From Fluviicola sp. (GTDB lineage: Bacteria > Bacteroidota > Bacteroidia > Flavobacteriales_D > Crocinitomicaceae): DNA of 64,000 bases. How positions within the stretch are numbered: position 1 is the first letter of the stretch; every line of letters starts with the position of its first letter. The position numbers were made by a program, and so were the translations under genes. Where the stretch lies: NCBI GenBank assembly GCA_029866325.1, contig JARWZO010000003.1, positions 186,001 through 250,000 of the forward strand, given 5' to 3'. Positions 1-9,315 of the stretch are shown here, one piece after another. Under the pieces are notes generated by a model. The model saw nothing but the letters and a program-made list of their open reading frames with translations, made no database searches and was not told where the DNA came from.

Positions 1-1237
1 GATGCGCGAATATATTGTACGACATCGCAATCCAGAGCGCAGAAACGATGCTGCCCCCAAATTACTTGAACTCATGCCCGACACTTATGGCGTGATGGTA
101 TATCAGGAAGATGTCATCAAAGTAGCGAACCAGTTTGCAGGTCTCAGTTTGGAAGAATCAGACATTCTCCGCAAAGCAATGTCAGGAAAATACCGCTCAC
201 GAATGGAATTCAAAATCGTTCGAGATCAATTCTTTAGCAATTGCATTGAAAAAGGCTATAAACTCGATTACATTCAATCAGTTTGGCTTCAAATAGAAAG
301 TTTTGGCGGATTTGCCTTCTCAAAAGGGCATTCGGCTTCCTATGCGGTTGAAAGCTATCAAAGCTTGTATCTGAAAGCCTATTACCCTTTAGAATACATG
401 GTGGCCACTATCAATAATTTCGGGGGTTTTTACCGTACAGAAATTTATGTACGAGAGGCAAAAAAACTGGGGGCAATCATTGAATCTCCCTGCATCAACA
501 CTAGCGAATATCATACAACGATAAATGGTAATGAAATCTTCTTAGGATTTCAGCACATCGAAGGTCTTGAGCATAAGATTATCCAAACAATTCTAGTGGA
601 AAGAGCCGAGAACGGCCCCTTTTTAAGCTTGAACGATCTTACACGACGGGCAATCATTCCTATCGAACAATTAACGCTCATCATCCGGATAAATGCACTG
701 CGGTCGTTTGGAGTTTCAAAAAAATCTATGCTCTGGGAAGCGCACTTATACCAACACAAAAAACCCGTAAACCATAAAGTTCAAACGTCATTATTTGAAG
801 GTCCAAAAAAAATGTTCGCCCTGCCCGAGTTTCATGAAAACCCGTTTGAAAATGCGTTTGAGCAACTGGAATTACTCGGTTTCCCGCTCTGTAACCCATT
901 TGAATTGATTGACCAAAACCTCAAACCGCATCAGAAGGCAGTCAATATACCCGCACACATCGGAAAAGAAATAATTACTTACGGCTATTACGTAACCGCA
1001 AAACGTACTTCAACAAAAAACGGTGAGTCAATGATGTTTGGAACCTTTCTAGATATTGATGGTGAGTATATCGATACTGTACATTTCCCTAACGTTACTG
1101 CTTCCTATCCATTTAGAGGTGCGGGCGTCTATGAACTTACTGGAATCATTACTTCCGAATTTGATTTTCAAACACTTGAAGTGAGTACCATGAAAAAAAT
1201 AAATTACCGCCCCGATGTACGTTACTCAGACGAATAG
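1..1237 (+). CDS. dnaE: DNA polymerase III alpha-family subunit, C-terminal part (5' end outside window)
   Basis: The reading frame is open from the window edge, so the first ATG at position 2 is internal and the PHP and main catalytic parts lie upstream. What remains is the end of a C-family polymerase: a segment resembling the fingers and helix-hairpin region (VMVYQEDVIKVA, then LRKAMSGKYRSR, then FGGFAFSKGHSASYA) followed by a C-terminal OB-fold-like stretch (about residues 320-400). It polymerises DNA. The tail ends soon after the OB fold, which fits the shorter, roughly 1000-residue accessory DnaE found beside Y-family polymerases in many Bacteroidota better than the long replicative form; that assignment is inference because the upstream neighbours are not visible. 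Confidence 0.85.
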   Translation, partial: MREYIVRHRNPERRNDAAPKLLELMPDTYGVMVYQEDVIKVANQFAGLSLEESDILRKAMSGKYRSRMEFKIVRDQFFSNCIEKGYKLDYIQSVWLQIESFGGFAFSKGHSASYAVESYQSLYLKAYYPLEYMVATINNFGGFYRTEIYVREAKKLGAIIESPCINTSEYHTTINGNEIFLGFQHIEGLEHKIIQTILVERAENGPFLSLNDLTRRAIIPIEQLTLIIRINALRSFGVSKKSMLWEAHLYQHKKPVNHKVQTSLFEGPKKMFALPEFHENPFENAFEQLELLGFPLCNPFELIDQNLKPHQKAVNIPAHIGKEIITYGYYVTAKRTSTKNGESMMFGTFLDIDGEYIDTVHFPNVTASYPFRGAGVYELTGIITSEFDFQTLEVSTMKKINYRPDVRYSDE

Positions 1238-1268
1238 CGAATATATTCCCCACCTAAATCACCATCAC

Positions 1269-1300
1269 AAAAAAACGGCGCCCTAAAATAGAGCGCCGTT
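1269..1300 (-). terminator. Rho-independent terminator for the SprB-repeat gene
   Basis: Left arm AACGGCGC (1274-1281) pairs with GCGCCGTT (1293-1300), extended by CT/AG around a small loop. Read on the minus strand the stem is followed by seven T. It lies between the convergent dnaE fragment and the minus-strand surface-protein gene and may also stop plus-strand transcription, though the plus-side T tract is weak. Confidence 0.8.
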
Positions 1301-1318
1301 TCAGTTATCAGTAAAATC

Positions 1319-4009
1319 TTATCGATTCATATAGATTGAACCATTAAACGTTTTATTTTCATCCGAGTAAATATCTTTCACTCGTGCTACCCAGGTGTAT
1401 GTTCCTGCTGGAAGGATTTTCCCATTGTAAGTACCATCCCATTTAGAATTAACATCATGTGTTTCCCAAATAAGTTCACCCCAACGGTCAAAGATCAGCA
1501 ACTCGAAATTGTACTCATCTACTCCGCTGATCGAGAAATCCCATGTTTGGTTAAACTCATCATCGTCCGGTGTAAATGAGTTAGGAGCGAAGAACAAGAT
1601 ATCACTGTTCACAGACAAAGTACGCTCAACCGTATCCGTACAACCTTCAGGAGTTTGAACAATCAATTGAATCACATATTTGTCTACAATTCCGTCAGGG
1701 AATTTGAACGTAGGGCTATCGTAAGTGCTTGAAGAAGGAACAGAACCCGGAGAGCTCCATTGCCATGACACTACACCCGCAGAAGACTTATCCTGCATTG
1801 TTACAGTAGTTTCGAAAATCGTAGTCGGGTTTGCAGACATATTGAAGTCAGCAACCGGATTAGCAATTACAGTAACGATATCCTCAAAATGACCCGTATA
1901 CACACAACCATAGATTGATGTTACAGTAACATCTACATCGTAAGGATTCGGATTGTTGTATTGGTGAGTAACACCTGCCGCACCTACAAGGATTTCATCA
2001 TTACCGTCACCGAATTCAAACAATACCGATTGAATTTCATTCTGGTTGTTTGATGTGTTAGTGAAAGTAAACAATCCAGGTTCACATGACCATGTTTTAT
2101 CAGGTGTGTATGTTGGTACAATTGCAGTAGGGAATGTAATGTTCATACAATCATTAGCTGTTGGTGATCCACAAGCTTCTGACAACGTAACACAGTAAAC
2201 AGTGTTTGAAGTAGCAGGATCAACAACAATACTTGAACCTGTTCCGATAACAACTCCGTTTTCCGTCCATGTAAAAGTGTAAGCTGAACTACCTCCCGCA
2301 CCTGAAACATTCAATGTTGTTGAGTTTTCAGGACAAATAATCTGATCTGCAGTTAATGACGTAATTGAAAGTGCTGCCGGTTCTCCGATAGTTGCTGTTG
2401 AAGTAATCACACAGTTGTTTGCATCCGTAATCGTAACAGTATGCGTTCCAGCTGATAAATCATTAGCTGCGGGATTTGTTGAAGATGAATTATCCCACGA
2501 ATACGTATATGGACCGGTACCACCAACAACATTCACGGCTACAACACCATCACTTCCGCTGTTACACGTAACATCTTGTTGAACAGATTGAGCAACCATA
2601 GGAGGAATTTCGGTAATTGTTACCGTAACAGTATCAATACAACCCACAGAAGAGCTTACCTCACAGTTGTACGTTCCAGCAGAAAGTCCTGTAGCTGTTT
2701 GAGTTGTTTGTCCACCGGCATCATACCAGTTGTAAGAAACAGTTCCCAAAGAAGGTGTCATAGTTGCGGTAGCAGTTCCATCTGCACCACCCGGGCAACT
2801 AACTACAGTAGTAGCGCCGGAATAAGTAGCTCCAGAATTCGGAACAACAATAGTTACACTTTTAGTACATCCGTTTGCATCAGTAACAACCACCTGATAA
2901 CTACCTGCTACAAGGTTTGTGGCAGTTTGGGTCGTTTGTCCATCACTCCACAGGTACGAAAAAGGAGGTGATCCCAATAATGGATTCGCAGTAGCTGTAC
3001 CACTTCCACCTGAACAATAATCAGTAGTGGCTGTTGCACTAGCATTCACACTTGTACGAGTAATCCAGCTAGTATCCGAAACGGAACCGATTCCAACACC
3101 GCATGAAGTTCCTGTCAACCAATAACCGGTAACGCCCGGAGGCACTTGGTTGATTTGCAAAACACCATTGTTATAAGGGAATGTTTGCCCAAGGTTATTT
3201 GCCCATTGCAGGTTTCCGCCCGGAGCATTGATATTTACATACGGAATTTGAGAAATTGCGTAATTGTTGGTATTGTTAGGTGCTGTTGGTGTCCAACGAC
3301 GACCATCCTGATTTGCAGTCCAAACCGAATTGTTACGACCTGGTGTGATATGCGCTACAGTACCACCGTTGTTCTCCGTCCCCTGAATAGCTTGTCCACC
3401 ATTCCATCCCGGACAACTTCCTTTCTCACCGATAAACATCTCTACAATGTTTGTGGTTTCGTAGAAAATGTAGCCGATGTAAGAACATGAATTCGTACAG
3501 CTAAACATGGTTACACCATTATATAGAATCACGAACATACGATTTGGTGCCGTACCCAACATTTGGTATTGGATCGGTCCACTCGTTGCGTTACTTGGAT
3601 TCAAATCTTGATGTGCAACACTTGCACTATTAAAACAATGGGTCAATTGTGTGGTTGAAGGAAGCGGTGACGCACCTAAAGCCCAAGGGCAATATCCTCC
3701 GGCACTTCCAAGGTTAAACGTTACGATACCGTTAGATCCAATCAACATCTGATTGTAATTGGCACCATAAAAGTTAAAATTGAACCCCATGTTGACTACC
3801 GGACTCCAAGAGTCATCGGTCAAAGAAACATTGGTGGGGGCGTTTAAGAAAATACCAGCTGCAGGACTTCCGCCGGCTCCACCGCAATTCGTAATTTGAA
3901 CAGTTTGTCCTTGACATACCGTTACATCAGTCCCTAAACAAATCTGAACTTGAGCAAAGCTCAATGATGATAAGAATAGTGTGACCAGTACCAGTTTGAA
4001 GTTTTTCAT
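1319..4009 (-). CDS. Large secreted SprB-repeat/PKD protein with gliding-motility-type (T9SS type B) C-terminal domain
   Basis: A cell-surface protein exported by Sec and then T9SS. I place the start at the ATG ending at 4009 (896 aa) because it begins a clean signal peptide (MKNFKLVLVTLFLSSLSFAQ); the upstream in-frame ATG at 4081 sits on the -7 promoter box. After the signal comes a nidogen-like beta-sandwich region (GFNFNFYGANYNQMLIGSNG), then three or so SprB-type repeats recognisable by DGQTTQTATNLVAGSY and related GTYTVTVTDANGC-like blocks, a PKD-like domain (FEFGDGNDE), and a final segment of about 90 residues (FFAPNSFTPDDDEFNQTW ... FDRWGELIW ... GTYTWVARVKD) typical of the gliding-motility-associated C-terminal family. 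Adhesion or gliding-related surface function is inference. Confidence 0.9.
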   Translation of the reverse strand: MKNFKLVLVTLFLSSLSFAQVQICLGTDVTVCQGQTVQITNCGGAGGSPAAGIFLNAPTNVSLTDDSWSPVVNMGFNFNFYGANYNQMLIGSNGIVTFNLGSAGGYCPWALGASPLPSTTQLTHCFNSASVAHQDLNPSNATSGPIQYQMLGTAPNRMFVILYNGVTMFSCTNSCSYIGYIFYETTNIVEMFIGEKGSCPGWNGGQAIQGTENNGGTVAHITPGRNNSVWTANQDGRRWTPTAPNNTNNYAISQIPYVNINAPGGNLQWANNLGQTFPYNNGVLQINQVPPGVTGYWLTGTSCGVGIGSVSDTSWITRTSVNASATATTDYCSGGSGTATANPLLGSPPFSYLWSDGQTTQTATNLVAGSYQVVVTDANGCTKSVTIVVPNSGATYSGATTVVSCPGGADGTATATMTPSLGTVSYNWYDAGGQTTQTATGLSAGTYNCEVSSSVGCIDTVTVTITEIPPMVAQSVQQDVTCNSGSDGVVAVNVVGGTGPYTYSWDNSSSTNPAANDLSAGTHTVTITDANNCVITSTATIGEPAALSITSLTADQIICPENSTTLNVSGAGGSSAYTFTWTENGVVIGTGSSIVVDPATSNTVYCVTLSEACGSPTANDCMNITFPTAIVPTYTPDKTWSCEPGLFTFTNTSNNQNEIQSVLFEFGDGNDEILVGAAGVTHQYNNPNPYDVDVTVTSIYGCVYTGHFEDIVTVIANPVADFNMSANPTTIFETTVTMQDKSSAGVVSWQWSSPGSVPSSSTYDSPTFKFPDGIVDKYVIQLIVQTPEGCTDTVERTLSVNSDILFFAPNSFTPDDDEFNQTWDFSISGVDEYNFELLIFDRWGELIWETHDVNSKWDGTYNGKILPAGTYTWVARVKDIYSDENKTFNGSIYMNR

Positions 4010-4078
4010 AATTGTAGTTATCTGTAGTCTATAAACGCTCAAGTAACGTAAGAGTTGCTTCCATTTTAATTTATTTGA

Positions 4079-4086
4079 CAAAGTTA
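4079..4086 (-). promoter_or_regulatory. Bacteroidota -7 box TAACTTTG for the SprB-repeat gene
   Basis: Minus-strand TAACTTTG matches TAnnTTTG about 70 bases upstream of the chosen start codon. I do not see a convincing -33 TTG at normal spacing, so only the -7 element is called. It overlaps the upstream alternative ATG, which supports the internal start. Confidence 0.5.
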
Positions 4087-4385
4087 ATGAAGATAAAGCC
4101 CGCTTTTCGGAATTTACTGTTACGGAACTATCACAATATGACTAATACTGTTGAAATTATACTTTTTTGTTTATTTACATTAGGATTCAATGTAATTTAA
4201 CATTGTGATCATATTTACACAAAAGTTACTTCAGATACTGCTTTTGCTCCTTTAAATACAATGACTGCAAGTTTAAAAGCAAAACTTCTACAGACGAGAC
4301 TATTGGAATCTCACCATTCATTCAAATTCATTTAACGTGTTCATAAACATTCCTTTTTTGAAACACTTTCGGATTAAAAAATTTC

Positions 4386-4393
4386 TACATTTG
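4386..4393 (+). promoter_or_regulatory. Bacteroidota -7 box TACATTTG for gdhA
   Basis: TACATTTG lies 28 bases before the gdhA ATG. The nearest -33-like TTTTTTG ends at 4360, a spacer of 25 that is slightly longer than usual, so the -33 assignment is tentative. Confidence 0.5.
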
Positions 4394-4421
4394 CCGTACT
4401 CATTAAAAATAGTGTAAACAA

Positions 4422-5777
4422 ATGTCAAGTAAATACCAAGCACAGATCGATGCGTTCATGGACAAAGTGAAGGCAACCAATGGTCATGAGGCGGAATTCC
4501 TCCAAGCTGTACATGAAGTTGCAGAAGCTGTTATCCCGTTTATTGAAGAACATCCTAAATATAAAACGGCAAAAATCTTGGATCGTATTGTTGAACCTGA
4601 GCGTACAATTATGTTCCGCGTTCCATGGTTGGATGATAAAGGTGAAATTCAGGTAAACAGAGGTTACCGTGTTGAATTTAACTCGGCTATCGGTCCATAC
4701 AAGGGTGGTTTGCGTTTTCACCCGTCGGTTAACTTGTCAATCTTGAAATTCTTGGGTTTCGAGCAGATTTTCAAGAATTCATTGACAACACTTCCTATGG
4801 GCGGTGGAAAAGGTGGTTCTGATTTTGATCCAAAAGGAAAGTCAGATAACGAAGTAATGAAGTTTTGTCAGTCGTTTATGACTGAATTGTGCCGTCACAT
4901 TGGTGCTGATACAGACGTTCCTGCCGGAGATATCGGTGTAGGTGGTCGTGAGATTGGTTATATGTTCGGTCAATACAAACGTATTCGCAATGAATTTACA
5001 GGTGTGTTAACCGGTAAAGCTCGCAACTGGGGTGGATCATTGATTCGTCCGGAAGCTACCGGTTACGGAACCGTTTATTTCGCGAAAGAAATGTTGGCTA
5101 CTAAAAATGACTCTTTCCAAGGTAAAGTAGTAGCTGTTTCCGGTTCAGGAAACGTAGCTCAATACGCTTGTGAAAAAGCAACTCAATTAGGAGCGAAAGT
5201 TGTTACGATGTCAGATTCATCAGGTTACATCTATGATGCAGATGGTATCAACGCTGAGAAATTGGCATTCGTAATGGAATTGAAAAACGTTAAACGTGGT
5301 CGTATCGAAGAATACGTAGCGAAATATCCTTCTGCGAAATTCGTAGCAGGAAAACGTCCGTGGGAAGTGAAAGTTGACATTGCTCTTCCATGTGCCACTC
5401 AAAACGAATTGAACGGTGACGAAGCAAAAGCTTTGTTGGCAAACGGAGTAACCTGTGTAGCTGAAGGTGCAAATATGCCTTCTACTCCAGAAGCTGTTTC
5501 AGCATTCTTGGATGCGAAAATTTTATTCGCACCGGGTAAAGCGTCGAATGCTGGTGGTGTTGCTACTTCAGGTTTGGAGATGTCACAAAACTCATTGCGT
5601 TTGAGTTGGTCTGCTGAAGAAGTTGATCAACGCTTACATGGCATTATGGTTTCTATCCATGAAGCTTGTGTGAAATACGGTAAAGGTTCCGATGGAGTTG
5701 TTGACTACGTGAAAGGTGCAAACATTGCAGGTTTCGTGAAAGTTGCAGATTCAATGATCGACCAAGGTTTGGTGTAA
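4422..5777 (+). CDS. gdhA: NADP-type glutamate dehydrogenase
   Basis: Interconverts 2-oxoglutarate plus ammonium and glutamate, in the cytoplasm; the 451-aa length is that of the hexameric bacterial GdhA family, usually NADPH-dependent and assimilatory. Visible landmarks are the substrate-binding [10 protein letters not shown] (K94), the catalytic-lysine motif [10 protein letters not shown] (K130), [15 protein letters not shown] (about 165-178) and the Rossmann loop GSGNVAQYA (241-249). The start is supported by a -7 box 28 bases upstream, and a strong terminator follows, so the gene is probably monocistronic. Cofactor choice is inferred from family resemblance, not from a diagnostic residue I checked. 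Confidence 0.96.
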   Translation: MSSKYQAQIDAFMDKVKATNGHEAEFLQAVHEVAEAVIPFIEEHPKYKTAKILDRIVEPERTIMFRVPWLDDKGEIQVNRGYRVEFNSAIGPYKGGLRFHPSVNLSILKFLGFEQIFKNSLTTLPMGGGKGGSDFDPKGKSDNEVMKFCQSFMTELCRHIGADTDVPAGDIGVGGREIGYMFGQYKRIRNEFTGVLTGKARNWGGSLIRPEATGYGTVYFAKEMLATKNDSFQGKVVAVSGSGNVAQYACEKATQLGAKVVTMSDSSGYIYDADGINAEKLAFVMELKNVKRGRIEEYVAKYPSAKFVAGKRPWEVKVDIALPCATQNELNGDEAKALLANGVTCVAEGANMPSTPEAVSAFLDAKILFAPGKASNAGGVATSGLEMSQNSLRLSWSAEEVDQRLHGIMVSIHEACVKYGKGSDGVVDYVKGANIAGFVKVADSMIDQGLV

Positions 5778-5799
5778 ATCATCAACCTTCTTCATACTG

Positions 5800-5829
5800 A
5801 AAGGAATGTCATTCGGCATTCCTTTTTTT
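5800..5829 (+). terminator. Rho-independent terminator of gdhA
   Basis: AAAGGAATG (5800-5808) pairs perfectly with CATTCCTTT (5817-5825), followed by a T run to 5829, just after the gdhA stop. Confidence 0.88.
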
Positions 5830-6002
5830 ATGCCTTATGATCAGATTATGACACTAGAATTCTCTTTTGTCGCCAAAGAGCTAATCGAATTATACTCACT
5901 CAAAGAACAAAAATAATTGAGTTGAGCTTACTACAAAACACCTTAGAATTCACAGATATACTTTTGATTAAGTCTTAAGAATGCTGCAACCTATCAAAAG
6001 CA

Positions 6003-6037
6003 AAAAACCGATTGCCCGCAAAACGAACAACCGGTTT
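6003..6037 (-). terminator. Terminator of the adhesin-like gene
   Basis: AAACCG (6005-6010) pairs with CGGTTT (6032-6037), the stem extended by TTG/CAA after one mismatch; on the minus strand it is followed by a T run. It sits directly downstream of the minus-strand gene ending at 6059. Confidence 0.65.
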
Positions 6038-6058
6038 CCATATACTAATTTTCTTTTC

Positions 6059-7729
6059 CTATTGCTGATGAGGCGCTGAACTAGACGCTTTAGGTCGTTC
6101 GCCCGACACATAATTCGGATCTGCTTGTTTCGCAGGAGGTGTATCCCAACGAACCTGCGTTCCATCCCACCACATTGGTTGCGGAGTAGCTTGCGTATTA
6201 TTATCGTTATACATCACACCATCCATTTTTCCATCAAAATCATTTGCTATGATCTCAGGGGAATGATCCATTGTTTCAAAATCTTTACGTGTTCCGATTG
6301 CAATCCAGTTGAATTGGACATTTGAAGCTCCATTGTTATTTTCTTTCACTGTGAATCCATTGGCATCATAAGAAGAGATATACACGCCATTGGAGTTCCC
6401 CATAGGACTAACAGTAATTGTCAACTCATCCGGGTTCGCTGAAATAGTTTGTTTAAACTCCTCCGAAAAAGGAATGTATTTTTCTCCGCTTGTGAGTGTT
6501 GATTTACCACGATCGCTTATTTCAACTTTCATAGCCGAAGAACCGTAAACAGCCTGGCGATCACCATCAGTAGCCACCAACTGTGTAATTGGTTCATTCA
6601 TATACGTTTTACCGTCTACATACAAACTATAACGATCTCCTTTCATATACGTACCATATACAAGACCACGCATCCAGCCTCCCATAACACCACCATAGAT
6701 ACCAAGACCTATCATGGTATTCGGTTGTGTGAGTGCAGCAGCAGATCCGCTTTTTAAAATCCCGTTGTTACTACTACCAACCCCTCCATTAGGGTTTTGT
6801 ATAATTCCGCCGGCGATACCATTTTGGTAGGCCATTCCAAATCCATAAACCGCATAATCTACACCTGTACTAGCGTAATAACCCAAACCGCCGAATGCGA
6901 CTCCAAAATCATCACCAAAAACAGCACCACATCTTACAGCCGTTGAAGAAAAAGCCCCATGTACACCGAAAGAATATTGTCCGGTTGTTCCAGTTTGGCT
7001 TGCTTGTACTCCTGTTCTTGGCCCTGTGGCCACCAAAGTACGGAATCCGGTACCAGCAACGGTACTTCCATTCAAACCACGAAGTGCGGCTGTGTTTGGA
7101 CCAACTGTACCGTAATATTCACCTTGTACTGCTGCAAAAGTTGTTGTTCCACCCGTTACCGAGCCATAAACACCTGATCCGTTTTGAGCAGAATAACCGT
7201 TTATCGCCCAAGGGAAAGTGGCATTGCCGACGCCATTCATTAAATCGCCGGCTAAGGCAGTGGCAGTTGTACCGATGAAAAACTCACCTAAGTTTGATAA
7301 ACGTCCACGTACGATTCCGTTGGTTGTTAAATCGACATGATTGTTATCGGATGTTCCTAAGAAACCGGTAGCTCCCGGCGTATTAACCGTTGCCACACTT
7401 GTACCAACAATCCAGGCATTACCATTACTTAATAAACGTACCCATTTTGCTCCGTCCCAATAATAGTATCCAGGAGTGACATTAGCAGGAAAAACACCTG
7501 CGGTTGCTGTATTATAAACAAGAAGTGAGGTGGTAGCAACACCTGTTACCGGGGCAAAAGCACCAGTTGTAGTAAGTGCAACTCTAGGAATTAGCACCCC
7601 TTTATTCGCCATATCGACATCCAAAGCGGCACTTGTAACTGGCGCTGCTCCGGTTGAATTGATTCCGACATTTTGTGCAGAAGCAATCACTGACGAAAAT
7701 AGTACTGTGGAGAGTAGTATTTTTTTCAT
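6059..7729 (-). CDS. Secreted adhesin/fibre-like protein, no T9SS tail
   Basis: A 556-aa protein with a signal peptide (MKKILLSTVLFSSVIASAQ) followed by NVGINSTGAAP...SAALDVD..NKGVLIPRVAL, the opening found in many Bacteroidota tail-fibre or YadA-head-like surface proteins. The body is rich in G, T, N and A with imperfect glycine-rich repeats. The C-terminus (about 480-556) is not a T9SS sorting domain and carries no S74 chaperone motif; it ends in a polar tail rich in P, S and Q. How it reaches or stays on the surface is therefore unclear. It starts 48 bases after the stop of the T9SS gene at 7778-9019, so the two are probably co-transcribed. No function can be named beyond a likely surface role. 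Confidence 0.75.
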   Translation of the reverse strand: MKKILLSTVLFSSVIASAQNVGINSTGAAPVTSAALDVDMANKGVLIPRVALTTTGAFAPVTGVATTSLLVYNTATAGVFPANVTPGYYYWDGAKWVRLLSNGNAWIVGTSVATVNTPGATGFLGTSDNNHVDLTTNGIVRGRLSNLGEFFIGTTATALAGDLMNGVGNATFPWAINGYSAQNGSGVYGSVTGGTTTFAAVQGEYYGTVGPNTAALRGLNGSTVAGTGFRTLVATGPRTGVQASQTGTTGQYSFGVHGAFSSTAVRCGAVFGDDFGVAFGGLGYYASTGVDYAVYGFGMAYQNGIAGGIIQNPNGGVGSSNNGILKSGSAAALTQPNTMIGLGIYGGVMGGWMRGLVYGTYMKGDRYSLYVDGKTYMNEPITQLVATDGDRQAVYGSSAMKVEISDRGKSTLTSGEKYIPFSEEFKQTISANPDELTITVSPMGNSNGVYISSYDANGFTVKENNNGASNVQFNWIAIGTRKDFETMDHSPEIIANDFDGKMDGVMYNDNNTQATPQPMWWDGTQVRWDTPPAKQADPNYVSGERPKASSSAPHQQ

Positions 7730-7777
7730 AATAAAAAATTAGTGTAAACTATATGTACTAGGCTAAATAACAGACGT

Positions 7778-9019
7778 TTATTCTGCTGCCACTACCTTTT
7801 CATTTATAGTATTCAGGCCATTTTTCAATCGAACCATATACATTCCATGACTTAAATTCAAGTCCGGAATAACAACTGTATTTGCTCCGTTAGAAATCGA
7901 TAAATCACGATTGTATACCAAACGTCCGCCTGCATCAAAAATTTGCAAATCTTCTACCGCTTCAATTGCCCCATCAAAACTCATGATGAATCCACCATTT
8001 GAGTAAGAAACAATGACATCATCTGTGGCAACACAAGAAGCCGAAATAGATGATTTTACAGCACGATTACCATCATTATCCACTTCTACCAATTGGAAAA
8101 CACCTTCACGGTTCACAGCAGATTCAAACGAATAATTTTCAACACCTGAGCCAGATCCTGTAGGTTGTACAAAACCAATGACCGCAAACTGTCCATTTTG
8201 TAAGTGCTCAATTTCAAAATGATCAAGATTTGTTTCCGAAACAGTTTGCCATTCAAGAACCAATGCGTTTCCATCACATGAAGATTTGAAGTAAGCTACT
8301 TCAGCTGCTAATGGGAATGTGATTTCACTTAATGTCCAAGAACGGAAAAAATTAGCGGGAGAAACCGGAACATTAGACGTAGTATTTGCAACCGTATTGG
8401 TAGTACCTTGTGGCAAATAATCACCCCAATGATTGGTAGAACTATTGAAACGTTGCGCACCTAAATCAGACTCAATAATGGTATTACCAACAGCTAAATG
8501 TTCCGAATCACGGTATGAAAATTGAAACGTAGCAGTTGGTTTTGTACCGTATCCAAGCGCATCAATGATCCAAAAACGATCAATAACGTGTAATGAATTA
8601 TTGAATGAAGCTGAGTAGTAATCCCACATGTGGGTTACATCGGAAGGACGATAAGTGTTGTTGTCCCAAGTCGGACCCGGATAGGTAGAAAACCGAACAA
8701 CACCAGCACCTGTTCCTGCAGCAGTAATATTCGCAGTGAACGGAATTTTAGTAAATGTGGTTTGAGAAGTAAACGGCATGGTGTAAGATCCGGTAGATGT
8801 ACCAATGCTCCAAATCACTTGATCAAATTCACTTTCGGTAATGATGTTCCCACCGGTCCCTAAAGTTGTTACGGCATTGGTTGCAGGGTTTGAGACCACA
8901 ACTTTTGCACTGTTGTCTATTACAACAAACGCGTTGTTATTAATTATTAATCTTCCTTGGGCAAATAAAGTGCACGATGATAGTATCAAAGAAGCGGAGA
9001 GTAGTTTTTTGTAGCACAT
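7778..9019 (-). CDS. Secreted protein with T9SS type A sorting domain
   Basis: A 413-aa secreted protein: signal peptide (MCYKKLLSASLILSSCTLFAQ), then a beta-rich region of unknown function (GRLIINNNAFVVIDNSAKVVV onward) lacking recognisable catalytic motifs. From about residue 240 there is the common VLEWQTVSETNLDHFEIEH module that precedes sorting signals in this phylum, and the last 75 residues (LQIFDAGGRLVYNRDLS ... GMYMVRLKNG) form a T9SS type A C-terminal domain. It probably leads a two-gene transcript with the adhesin-like gene downstream. Confidence 0.82.
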   Translation of the reverse strand: MCYKKLLSASLILSSCTLFAQGRLIINNNAFVVIDNSAKVVVSNPATNAVTTLGTGGNIITESEFDQVIWSIGTSTGSYTMPFTSQTTFTKIPFTANITAAGTGAGVVRFSTYPGPTWDNNTYRPSDVTHMWDYYSASFNNSLHVIDRFWIIDALGYGTKPTATFQFSYRDSEHLAVGNTIIESDLGAQRFNSSTNHWGDYLPQGTTNTVANTTSNVPVSPANFFRSWTLSEITFPLAAEVAYFKSSCDGNALVLEWQTVSETNLDHFEIEHLQNGQFAVIGFVQPTGSGSGVENYSFESAVNREGVFQLVEVDNDGNRAVKSSISASCVATDDVIVSYSNGGFIMSFDGAIEAVEDLQIFDAGGRLVYNRDLSISNGANTVVIPDLNLSHGMYMVRLKNGLNTINEKVVAAE

Positions 9020-9264
9020 ATCTATCTTGTAGTAATTGGAACGAATTTAGTGAATAAATTAGTTCAAAAGCGTTACTATCTGATTTTAAGTGAACTAAAA
9101 TATTAGCTAAATGAACATAAATCGATTTAGTAGTGTCTTTTTTATCTGTTTGATCGACTAAATCAGGTTTTTGATTTAACAATTTGATAATTTTGAAAAA
9201 TAGTCACTTCTTCTTTGAGGAAAGAGTGAATTACGCTGCAATAAAGTAGCTATTTTGTGTGTCG

Positions 9265-9298
9265 TTGATCATTTACCTCGAATTATCCGTTAATTTTG
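9265..9298 (+). promoter_or_regulatory. Promoter TTG-N23-TAATTTTG for the E1 fusion gene
   Basis: A -33 TTG at 9265-9267 and a -7 box TAATTTTG at 9291-9298 match the Bacteroidota primary-sigma consensus, 18 bases before the ATG at 9316. Confidence 0.7.
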
Positions 9299-9315
9299 CA
9301 ACATAGTTAATTTAC

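Larger units (their letters stand above)
4010..4421. other. Divergent intergenic region
   Basis: About 410 bases, AT-rich, between the divergent surface-protein gene and gdhA. It holds a -7 box for each gene. I see no RNA gene, repeat or further open frame. Confidence 0.6.

Noticed and set aside
2576-3490. Long plus-strand frames opposite the SprB-repeat gene
   Set aside because: They are antisense shadows of repetitive T/S/G-rich coding sequence, with no protein-like composition or promoter.
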